A stretch of 64,000 nt of DNA. Origin: CAWCUZ01 sp963798795. Its GTDB lineage: Bacteria; Acidobacteriota; Vicinamibacteria; Vicinamibacterales; SCN-69-37. Within the stretch, counting starts at the first letter, position 1. Each line of letters opens with the position of its first letter. The translations under genes and the position numbers were made by a program. The stretch covers positions 1,860,001-1,924,000 of the forward strand of contig CAWCUZ010000001.1 of NCBI GenBank assembly GCA_963798795.1, written 5' to 3'. Shown one piece after another: positions 48,753 to 57,006 of this stretch. The notes under the pieces are model-generated. The model was not told the DNA's origin and did no database searches. It saw only the letters and a list, made by a program, of their open reading frames with translations.

Positions 48753-49487
48753 TCAGCCTCCCCCGGGCGCCGCCACGTTGCCCATCCGGCCCAGGATGAT
48801 CTGCTGGCGCCGCAGCAGCCGCGCGTTCGGGTGCGCCGGGCTGTAGACGCGGGGATTGATGATGGCGCCCGCGAGCAGCGCGGCCTGCTCGGGCGTGACG
48901 TCGCTGGCCGGCACGCCGAAATAGGCTTCCGCCGCGGCCTCGACGCCCCAGATGCCGTCGCCCCATTCGATCACGTTCAGGTACAGCTCGAAAATCCGGG
49001 CCTTCGAGAGTTCCGCCTCGAGGCGGCGCGCGATCATGATCTCGGCGACCTTGCGCAGCGGGTTGCGCGAGGGCGAGAGGTACAGGTTCTTGGCGAGCTG
49101 CTGCGTGATCGTGGACGCGCCGCGCAGGAGCGCGCCCTTCCGCCAGTCCGTTTCGAGCGAGGCCCGGATCTCGTCGAGGTCGATTCCCTCGTGCCACCAG
49201 AACCCCGCGTCCTCGGCCACGATGACCGCGCGCTTGAGGGCGGGCGCGATGGCGCCGTAGCTCACCCAGCGGCTGACCTGCCGCGGACGGTGTCCGTCGC
49301 GCGCGGCCTCCTGCGCGCGCAGGCGCATGAACGCGGTCGTGCCGGGGTTCGTGCGCCGCAGCGGGCGCACGTCCGGCAGCGTGATCCAGGTATAGCCAAG
49401 GACGGCCAGCAGCACGGCGCAACCGCCGAGGAGCCATCGGCCGGCGCGCCGCAGCCAACCGCCCCGGCGTGGTCTCACGCCATTCAC
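48753..49487 (-). CDS. mtgA: Monofunctional peptidoglycan glycosyltransferase
   Basis: 244 residues. One N-terminal membrane helix (LLGGCAVLLAVLGYTWI), then a GT51 domain: catalytic Glu in VAEDAGFWWHEGIDLDE, GASTITQQLAKNLYLS, RKVAEIMIARRLE, and IFELYLNVIEWGDGIWGVEA. It polymerises lipid II into glycan strands. The GTG start at 49487 overlaps the M48 protease stop. Confidence 0.95.
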   Translation of the reverse strand: MNGVRPRRGGWLRRAGRWLLGGCAVLLAVLGYTWITLPDVRPLRRTNPGTTAFMRLRAQEAARDGHRPRQVSRWVSYGAIAPALKRAVIVAEDAGFWWHEGIDLDEIRASLETDWRKGALLRGASTITQQLAKNLYLSPSRNPLRKVAEIMIARRLEAELSKARIFELYLNVIEWGDGIWGVEAAAEAYFGVPASDVTPEQAALLAGAIINPRVYSPAHPNARLLRRQQIILGRMGNVAAPGGG

Positions 49488-50923
49488 CCGGCCACGACAA
49501 CGCGGATCCGCTCACCCGCGCGCGGCGGCGCGGACGGGTCCGCTCCGTTCATGATCGCGAGCGCGGACGCCGTGGCGCGCCCGTCGGCCAGTCGCGCCAG
49601 CGACTCCCACGTGTCACCGCTCCGCACGACGCGGAAGTCGATCCGATCCGGCTGGATCCGCGCCGCTTCCACGGCGCTCAGCGGCCGGAAGGACCGGATG
49701 GCCGCCGCGATCGGCGCCTCCACGACGGAGAATTGCGCGGGCGGTGCGAACCCGGCGAGCAGATAGGTCTGGTCGCCATTGCGGATATGGGCCGCACGCA
49801 GCGTGACCTGCACGGTGTTGATCGTCCCCGAGTACGTGCCGACGTACGCGCTGAGCCCGTTGATCTGCGTCGGCTGCCCGGCCGTTTCGGTGAAGCCGGC
49901 CTGGCTCATGTTTGTGCGCGCGACCTGTTCGACCGACCCACCGCCCTGGGGCGCCGGCTCGAGCACCATCGCGACGGTGCCCGCGTCGTTGGCCCGCGCG
50001 CTGACCTGCTGCGCGCCGTTGCTGATGTCCCAGTGGTCGGGGAACTGCAACGCGAACCGCAGGACCGGGTGCAAAAACTCATGGCCTCGCACCACGCCCT
50101 GCTCGCGGCTGTCGCCGTACACGATTCCGTCAATCTGCTGTTCGTACGCCGAGCGTTCGATCGCGTCCCCGCCAAGCGTCCGTGCGGCCACGACCGCGGC
50201 CTGCACCTTGGCAACGCGATCCTCGGCCGGCGGGTGCGTCATCGCCCAGTTGGGCACGCCGCGACTGGTGCCCGTCGCCGTGTCCAGCCGGCCCAGCATC
50301 GTGAGCACGTTCGTCATCGCCTCCGGCGTCCAGCCCGCCGCCGACGCGTACTGAACCCCGAGCTGATCCGCCTGGAGTTCGTTCTCGCGGCTGTTGCGGA
50401 GGAACAGGAGGTTCAGACCGAGGGCGGCCAGTCCCTCGGCGGGCTGCGTCTCCGGCACCAGAATCCCGAGCAGGGCCAGACCACCGCCCGCGAGTGTCTG
50501 CCGCGAGTACGCCTGCGCAGCATGCCGGGCGTCGACGTGTCCGACTTCGTGGCCGAGCACGGCTGCCAGCTGCGCCTCGTTCTGGAGGAACGGCAGGATG
50601 CCCCGCGTGATGTAGATGAAGCCGCCGGGCAGCGCGAAGGCGTTCACGGCCTGCTGGTCGACCACGGTGAACGTCCACGGCAGATTCGGACGATGCGCTT
50701 TCGCCGAGAGCCGGTGCCCGACCCGATCGAGGTACTGCTGGAGCTGCGGGTCGTCATAGACGCCCATCTCCTTGCGAACGTCCTGGTCCGCCTGACGGCC
50801 CAGTTCGATTTCCTGCTGGTCGGACATCAGGATCAACTGGCTCTGGCCCGTGGCGGGATTGGTGGCGCACGCCCCGAGCGCGCCCGCGAGCGCGATGACG
50901 ACGACCCGAGGAGAGCGTCCCAT
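49484..50923 (-). CDS. M48-family metalloprotease lipoprotein with C-terminal LysM-like domain (BepA-like)
   Basis: 479 residues. Lipobox GALGACATN, Cys19. The zinc motif HExxH is in LGHEVGHVDARHAAQ, with the third ligand Glu in RNSRENELQADQLGVQY. A GGFIYITRGILPFLQNE segment is typical of BepA/YfgC-type outer-membrane quality-control proteases. From about residue 430 a LysM-like domain (VRSGDTWESLARLADGRA) may bind peptidoglycan. Start ATG 50923. A link with BAM is suggested only by family. Confidence 0.88.
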   Translation of the reverse strand: MGRSPRVVVIALAGALGACATNPATGQSQLILMSDQQEIELGRQADQDVRKEMGVYDDPQLQQYLDRVGHRLSAKAHRPNLPWTFTVVDQQAVNAFALPGGFIYITRGILPFLQNEAQLAAVLGHEVGHVDARHAAQAYSRQTLAGGGLALLGILVPETQPAEGLAALGLNLLFLRNSRENELQADQLGVQYASAAGWTPEAMTNVLTMLGRLDTATGTSRGVPNWAMTHPPAEDRVAKVQAAVVAARTLGGDAIERSAYEQQIDGIVYGDSREQGVVRGHEFLHPVLRFALQFPDHWDISNGAQQVSARANDAGTVAMVLEPAPQGGGSVEQVARTNMSQAGFTETAGQPTQINGLSAYVGTYSGTINTVQVTLRAAHIRNGDQTYLLAGFAPPAQFSVVEAPIAAAIRSFRPLSAVEAARIQPDRIDFRVVRSGDTWESLARLADGRATASALAIMNGADPSAPPRAGERIRVVVAG

Positions 50924-50955
50924 GCCGGATTGACGTAGCACAGAGCGTGCCAGGA

Positions 50956-52050
50956 TCAACGGTGTTCGAGCGCGTCGGCCAGCGCCTCGATGACGCGATC
51001 GGCATTGGCGCGCGTCGATCCGCTGCCCATCAAGCCGACACGCCAGATGCGGCCCGCGAGCGGGCCCAGGCCGCCTCCGATCTCGATCTGATGACGGGTC
51101 AGCAGCGTCCGGCGGATCGGCGCCTCCTCCACCCCGTCGGGCACCACGATCGCGTTCAGATTCCAGAGCCGCTCGGCGGGCGGCGGCAGCAGCGACAGGC
51201 CCATGCGGGCGAGGCCCTCGACGAGCGCGAGGTGGTTCGCCCGGTGCCGCTCCCATCGCGCCTCCAGGCCCTCCTGCTCGAGTTCGGAGAGCGCCGCGTG
51301 CAGCGCGTACACGAGGGGCGCCGAAATGGTGTGGTGATACCGGCGATGGACCCAGAAGTCCTCGAGCAGCCCGACGTCGAGGTAGAAGCTGCGGCACGGC
51401 ACGCGGCGTTCGAGCGCACGCGCCGTCAGGGTGAGCGGCGACAGGCCGGACGGCGCGCCGAGTCCCTTCTGCGAGCACGAATAGCAGACGTCGGCCTGCC
51501 AGGCGGTCACGTCGACCGGCATCGCCCCGAGCGACGTGACGGCGTCGACAATCGTGAGCGCGTCGTGTTCGCGCGCCACGGCGACAATCTCGCGCACCGG
51601 GTTGACGACGCCGGTGGAGGTCTCGGCGTGCACGACGGTCACGAGATCCAGGCGATTGCGGCCCATCACCTGCCGAACGGCGTCAGGGTCCACCGCGCGG
51701 CCCCAGGGACACGGCAGCCGCGTGACTTCACAGCCGTACCGCTCGAGCATTACGGCAAGCCGTTCGCCGAAGTAGCCCGACACGATGGCCAGCGCCCGGC
51801 GACCGTGCGCCGCGAGGTTGGCGACCGCCGCTTCCATCGCGGACGTGCCGGTGCCGGACGTGGCCAGCGTGAGCGACCCGTCCGGCGCTCGGAACACGCG
51901 GCCGAGGCGCGTTCTCAGGTCGTCGAGCAGGACAACGAAATCCGGATCGAGATGCGATCGGGGCGGCGCGCCGAGCGCCGCCATCACGGCCGCCGAAAGC
52001 GGCGACGGTCCCGGGCCCAGCAGCAGGCGCTCGCCAACCGGCAGGTTCAT
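50956..52050 (-). CDS. Class V aminotransferase, alanine-glyoxylate (AGXT)-like
   Basis: 364 residues. LLLGPGPSPLSAAVMAALGA, ATSGTGTSAMEAAVANL, VVHAETSTGVVNPV, IVDAVTSLGAMPVDVTAWQA, and the PLP lysine in SCSQKGLGAPSGL make the class V fold clear. It matches serine-pyruvate/alanine-glyoxylate aminotransferases in these motifs. It would convert glyoxylate to glycine. It overlaps the upstream aldolase gene (ATGA), which supports a joint pathway. Confidence 0.88.
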   Translation of the reverse strand: MNLPVGERLLLGPGPSPLSAAVMAALGAPPRSHLDPDFVVLLDDLRTRLGRVFRAPDGSLTLATSGTGTSAMEAAVANLAAHGRRALAIVSGYFGERLAVMLERYGCEVTRLPCPWGRAVDPDAVRQVMGRNRLDLVTVVHAETSTGVVNPVREIVAVAREHDALTIVDAVTSLGAMPVDVTAWQADVCYSCSQKGLGAPSGLSPLTLTARALERRVPCRSFYLDVGLLEDFWVHRRYHHTISAPLVYALHAALSELEQEGLEARWERHRANHLALVEGLARMGLSLLPPPAERLWNLNAIVVPDGVEEAPIRRTLLTRHQIEIGGGLGPLAGRIWRVGLMGSGSTRANADRVIEALADALEHR

Positions 52051-52959
52051 GGCGCGGCCGCCACGGACGCGCGGGTCGGGACGGCCGCCAGCGCGCGCGC
52101 GATCTCGGCGCTTGCCTGAGCCGGGGCGGGCAGCAGAGGCGCTCGGACGGGACCACCATGGAGTCCCGCGAGATCGAGCGCCATCTTCAACCCCGCCACG
52201 CCGTGGATCGTCGAGACGAGCTGCGCAATCGGCGTCAGCTGACGCTGCAAGGCGAGCGCCTCGGCCTGTCGGCCGGCCCGCGCGTGTTCGAACAGCGTCA
52301 CGCACGCCTCGGGCAGGACGTTCGCGACCGCCAGGATGCCGCCCGAGGCGCCCGAAACCAGCGCCGGGTAAAACACCGGCGCCCACCCGGACAGCACGAA
52401 GAACCGCTCCGGCTCGACCGTCGTCAGCTGCCCGAGCCGATCCAGAATCGGGGCTCGTTTCTTTCATCCCGACGATGTTCGGGTGCTCCGCCAGCCGAAC
52501 GACGAGGGAAAGCGTCAGCGTGATCCCCGTCACGGCCGGCAGGTTGTAGAGCAGGACCGGCACGGGCGAGGCGTCGGCCACGGCGCGGAAGTGAGCCGCC
52601 AGGGCATCAGGAGTCATCTGGTTCCTGAAGAAGGACGGCGCCCTCACGAGCACCGCCGTCGCGCCCAGCTCCGCGGCGCGCCGGGCGGCCGCGGCGGTCG
52701 CACGGGTCGACTCGCGTCCCACGCCAACGATCAGCGGACGATCCGGCGGCACGGCCTCGCGCGCGGCGCCGACCACCACATCGCTCTCGGCCTCGTCGAG
52801 CAGAGCGGCTTCACCATTCGATCCGAGAGCCAGCACGCCGGCCAGACGCGTGGCCATCCATCGATCGACATTCGCGCGGAGCGCGCGGACGTCGACGGCG
52901 CCGGACCCATCGAACGGAGTGGGAATGGGCGGAAAGACGCCTTCCAGGCGGAGACGCAT
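52047..52959 (-). CDS. DapA/NAL-family aldolase resembling 4-hydroxy-2-oxoglutarate aldolase (one indel)
   Basis: About 304 residues. GVFPPIPTPFDGSGAVD, ALGSNGEAALL, VPVLLYNLPAVTG (Tyr), and the Schiff-base Lys in NIVGMKETSPD give the DHDPS/NAL lyase fold. The C-terminal GGPVRAPL and the internal layout resemble eukaryotic HOGA1 more than DapA. One extra T near 52447 shifts the frame between SPD and LDRLGQL. Start ATG 52959, 12 bases after the permease gene. HOGA gives pyruvate and glyoxylate; the adjacent AGXT-like gene would remove the glyoxylate. Confidence 0.85.
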
Positions 52960-52971
52960 TCTCCGCCGAGG

Positions 52972-54031
52972 CTATCGGGCGAGTGAGGGCCTGTCAACGG
53001 CGCGGGCCGCGCGGGGGCCCGAGCGCGGCGCCGGCACGAGCAGGGCGCTCGCCGCCGCTCGCGCGCCTCCGGCCAGTTGAATCGCGAGCACCACGCCGAA
53101 CAGCGCGACCGCGGGCGCGAGCAGCCAGGGCGCCTGCGTCATGGCGTCGGGACTGGCCGCGTCGCGCAGCATCGCGCCCCAACTGGGCGTCGGCTCGGGA
53201 AACCCGAGCCCGAGAAACGAGAATCGTCGCCTCGGCCACGAGCAGCGCCGGCACCAGCAACACCGTCTCGACCGCGAGGAACCCTCGTGCGGCAGGAACG
53301 AACTGCCGGACCAGGCGCAGGTGGCCAGCCCCTGCCGCGCGCGCGGCTTCCGCATAGTCGCGGGTCCGCTCGGAGGCGACGATGGCCCGCACGCCGCGCG
53401 CAACGTGCGGCCAGCCGGCAGCCGCGAACAGCACGCTCATCAGCCAGAAGACCGCGCCCGCCGAGAGCACGGGCGGCAAGGCCGCCCGCAATGCCAGGAC
53501 GAGGTAGACGCCAGGCAGAACCAGCACGAAATCGGCAATGAGCATGGCCACCGATTCGGTTCGCCCGCCGAGCGCGCCGGCGAGCGCGCCGGCCAGCGCG
53601 CCGAGCGCGAGCGCGCCGAGCGCGCCGAGGAACGCCACGCCGAGCGATTCGCGGGCGCCGTAGAGCAGGCGCGAGAACACGTCGCGGCCGAGTGCATCCG
53701 CGCCGAGCAGCAGCAGCGGGCCGCCGGCGGACTGAACGCTCAGAAGCCGGCCCTCCCGGAACCAGGACAGGCTCGTGCGGTTGCGACGGTCCGCCCCGAA
53801 CTGGCGCATGACGCGGTCCTGCAGGACCTGGCGGTACACGAACGGGGCGTGCCATCCGCCGGCGTCGCGCAGGTGCACCCGCATCGGCGGCGCGTAGGCG
53901 CGATCGGGAAACTGCGTCCCTGGGTCGTTCGGGGCGAGAACCGGTGCGCCGAGCGCGGCGAATCCCGCGAGGACCAGCAGCACAATGCCGGCCGTTCGTG
54001 CCCACGAGGCGCGCGGCTCCTGCGCGATCAC
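52972..54031 (-). CDS. Peptide-type ABC transporter permease (DppC-like; one indel)
   Basis: About 352 residues. An N-terminal helix, an extended loop (residues 40-120) not usual for DppC, then LLGADALGRDVFSRLLYGAR and the cytoplasmic EAA loop TRDYAEAARAAGAGHLRLVR. An indel near 53220 disturbs SFLGLGFPEPTPSWG, which closes the permease core. GTG at 54031 overlaps the DppB stop. Confidence 0.85.
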
Positions 54032-54948
54032 GACTCCACCTGCACTCGCGGGTCGGCCCACGCCCGGACGACATCGGCCGCCAGGTTGCCCGCCGCGAGG
54101 ACCAGCGCGCCAAAGAGCGAACAGCCGGCGACGAGAAACAGATCGCGGCTGACCAGGCCGTCGTACATCAAGCGGCCCAGGCCAGGCCACGCGGCCACGA
54201 TTTCCACGGCCAGCGATCCGCTGAACAGGCTGCCGATGATCACGCCGTAGACGCCAAGCACCGGACGCATCGACTGCCTGGCGGCGTGGACCCACAGCAG
54301 CCGCGCCGGGGGGATGCCGCGCGCCGCCGCCGCGATCAGGTCCGGCGCCACCAGCGCCTCCGCCATCGCGTTCGACTGCAGGCGTTCCAGCACGGCCGCC
54401 AGTGGCAGCGCCAGCGCGAGGCACGGCAGGAGGACGTGGCCGGGCGCCGTGGAGAGCCATCCGGTCGTGCTCGCCAGCAGCAGCAGCGCCAGCGCGCTGA
54501 CCAGCGGCGGCATCGAAACGAGCGCCGTCGACAACGGCGTCACCACCCGCGAAAGCCAGCCGTGCGGGCGTGCCCCCGTCAGAACGCCGACCGGCAGACC
54601 GACGCCGGTCGCGAGCAGCAAAGCGAGTCCCGCCAGGCGCGCCGTGTTGGCGGCCCGCTCGGCGACCAGTGGGGCGACGGGTCGGTTGTAAAGCGACGAC
54701 GTCCCGAGGTCCAGTCGCGCGACTCCGGCAACCCACGCGGCAATCTGCTCACCGAGCGGCCGGTCCAGCCCGAGGCGCGCCCGCGTTCGGGCGATGGTTC
54801 CCGCATCCGCATGGGTCATCAGCAGTTCGGTCGTCGCGTCGCCGGGCGCCAATCGCACCAGCACCAGCGCGCTGACGGACACGACGGTGACGAGGAGCGC
54901 GGCGGCGAGCAGTCGACGGGCGAGAAACCTGCCGAAGGCGCGGGTCAC
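54028..54948 (-). CDS. Peptide-type ABC transporter permease (DppB-like)
   Basis: 306 residues. RFLARRLLAAALLVTVVSV, LVRLAPGDATTELL, RLGLDRPLGEQIAAWVAGV and the EAA-type loop VAPDLIAAAARGIPPARLLW follow the DppB plan, with five to six helices and the C-terminal VEIVAAWPGLGRLMYDGL. GTG at 54948 overlaps the binding-protein stop. No ATP-binding subunit gene is in the window. Confidence 0.9.
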   Translation of the reverse strand: MTRAFGRFLARRLLAAALLVTVVSVSALVLVRLAPGDATTELLMTHADAGTIARTRARLGLDRPLGEQIAAWVAGVARLDLGTSSLYNRPVAPLVAERAANTARLAGLALLLATGVGLPVGVLTGARPHGWLSRVVTPLSTALVSMPPLVSALALLLLASTTGWLSTAPGHVLLPCLALALPLAAVLERLQSNAMAEALVAPDLIAAAARGIPPARLLWVHAARQSMRPVLGVYGVIIGSLFSGSLAVEIVAAWPGLGRLMYDGLVSRDLFLVAGCSLFGALVLAAGNLAADVVRAWADPRVQVES

Positions 54949-56691
54949 TGTCCTGGGGATTTTGGCGGCGGCGCCACCGACAGCACCTCGGCGTTCCAGA
55001 GGACTGGCGGCACCAGGACCGACGGCGTGACACCCTGCACGCGGGCGCTCGTCGCCACGGTCACCCTGGGAGCGGCAAAGGCGAGTACGGGGAGGTGTTC
55101 CGCGAAAATGCGCTGCACGTCCGCGAACAGCCGGTGCCGCTCCGACCCGTCGAGCGTCGTCGACTGCCGGCGCATCAGATCGTCCACCTCGGCCTCCCAA
55201 CTCGTGGCGGGCTTGCTTTGCCCCGGGTTCCAGAAGTGGAACGCGCCGGAGCTCATCCAGAAGTCCAGGTTGGAGGCCGGATCGCTGGAACTGGTGAAGG
55301 TCGAAAACAGCATCGCGTCGTACTGGCCCTGGCCGAACCGCGTGATCACCGTGTTGAACTCGGTGGCCACGATGTCGACGGTCAGCCCGATCGCCTTGAG
55401 TTGCTGCTGCAGGACGGCGGCCATTCGCTCGCGGGCCGTGTTGCCCGTCTGCGTCAGGATCGAGAACTCGGCGGGCCGTCCGTCAGCGTCCTCCAGGAGC
55501 CCGTCGGAATCCCGGTCCACCAGCCCGATTTCAGCGAGCAGGGCCTTCGCCTCCGCGGGGTCGAAGTCGGTGTGCGGCAGGTCAGGTCGATACCACGCTC
55601 CGGCGCCCGGCGTCACAGGCCCGAAGACCGGCTCGGCGGCGCCCAGGTAGACCGTGTTGGCCAGCGCTTCGCGATCCACGCCAGACGAAATGGCGCGGCG
55701 CAATTGCTCGCGCTGCAGCCAGGGCCGGCCTTTGGCGGACGGCGCGGCGGGAGCGAGATTGAACCAGAGCAATTGCGGGTCCAGACTGACGCCGGCGTCG
55801 ATCAAGTGGATGCTGCCCTGAGCCGCCAGGGTCCGCAGCGTCGCGAGGTCTTCAGGTCGAACCGAATCGCTGGTGACGTCCACCTCGCCCGATTCCAGGC
55901 GCAGCATCGCCGCGTCCTGTTCGGGGACGATCTGCAGGTCGATCTCGTCGAGGTATGGCAGCGCGATCCCGCGGTCGTCGACCCGCCAGAAGTGCGGGTT
56001 GCGCCGGAACCGCATCGTCTGACCGGGGATGTACTCGGCGAGCACGAACGGCCCCAGGCCCGCCAGTCCGGCGGGCGGAGTCATCAGATTCCACGCCGTG
56101 GCGAAGCTGCCGTCGCGCAGGGCGCCCTCGAGCTTGTGTCGCGGCAGGATCGGCACGTCCTCCAGAATCCTCAGCCCGGGTCCGAATGGCGCAGGGAACG
56201 TGATCTGCACCGTGTGGTCATCGACGGCTCTGGCGAGGAGCGGCTTGCGGTCCACGAGATGACCGCCGGCCATCGGACTGGCGACGCGCCGGTCGTACAT
56301 CGCCTGCAGCGTGAAGACCACATCGGCCGCCGTAAACGGCACGTTGTCCGAAAACACCACGTCGTCACGCAGATTGAGCGTCCAGGTCAGCCCGTCGTCG
56401 GCCGCGCTCCACTCGCGCGCAAGGCGCGGTTCGAGATCGCCGGTCTCGCGGTTCACGCGAACCAGCGTCGCCTGCGTCAGGAAGGTGATCAGGTTCTCGG
56501 TCGCATTGGCTGAGACGAGCCGGTTGAACGACCGCGGTTCGGCTCGGGTCGTGGCCGTCAGCCGCCCTCCTCTGACAGGACTGTGATCGGCGACGACCGG
56601 TGGGGGTGTACAGGTACGCCCGATGCCAAATTGTGATGCCGGCGACGATCAGGGCGGCGACCACGAGGCCTGCCACGCGGCGGAATTTCAA
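54945..56691 (-). CDS. Peptide/solute-binding protein of an ABC transporter (SBP_bac_5; one indel)
   Basis: About 581 residues. An N-terminal hydrophobic segment (VAGLVVAALIVAGITI) acts as signal or anchor. The SBP_bac_5 pattern is LEPRLAREWSAADDGLTWTL, VVFSDNVPFTAADVVFTLQA, RFRRNPHFWRVD, REALANTVYLGAAEPVFGPV, and DPAEAKALLAEIGL. The start is TTG 56691; no ATG fits. An extra base near 56607 precedes VVADHSPVRGGRL. It delivers peptides or opines to the DppB/DppC-like pair. Confidence 0.88.
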
Positions 56692-56726
56692 TCTTGGCGC
56701 TCCAGACTAACGATCTTGAAAAGTAC

Positions 56727-56755
56727 TTTCAAAACAAGGGGTTCGAGGGTATGAT
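56727..56755 (+). promoter_or_regulatory. Candidate sigma70 promoter with palindrome upstream of the S8 protease
   Basis: TTTCAA (56727-56732) and TATGAT (56750-56755) are spaced by 17 bases, about 250 bases before the ATG. The -35 overlaps a near-palindrome TTGAAAAGTACTTTCAA (56716-56732), which could bind a repressor. The leader that follows (56760-57006) has no gene and no riboswitch fold I can name. Confidence 0.45.
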
Positions 56756-56840
56756 CTGTCCCCTTCGGGGCTCGTCTGGCCGTTGTCAGCCGCGTTCCGG
56801 AGTACCAATTTTGTCGGATCGATCACGTTTTTGTAAATCA

Positions 56841-56856
56841 CGGGCTGGGTTTTGCC
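56841..56856 (+). promoter_or_regulatory. Weak candidate sigma54 promoter in the S8 protease leader
   Basis: CGGGCTGGGTTTTGCC has GG (56842-56843) and GC (56854-56855) exactly ten bases apart and a good TTTTGC -12 box, but the -24 box departs from TGGCAC. It gains weight from the TPR-AAA+ sigma54 activator gene 4 kb downstream. Confidence 0.3.
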
Positions 56857-57006
56857 GGTCAGCTTGTGAGCGAGAGTCTTCAGGGCTCGGGAAGTCGTGC
56901 AATTTTGGTGGTTCCGGACCGGACCCTCGGTGGTACGGGACATGCCTCTAACAAGGATGGGCCGGCGTACAGTTTTGTCGTTCGCTCGGCTGCAGGACCC
57001 GTTGCT

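Noticed and set aside
56750..57006. Cyclic-di-GMP riboswitch before the S8 protease
   Set aside because: I did not find the conserved GEMM core or paired stems; only short hairpins are present.
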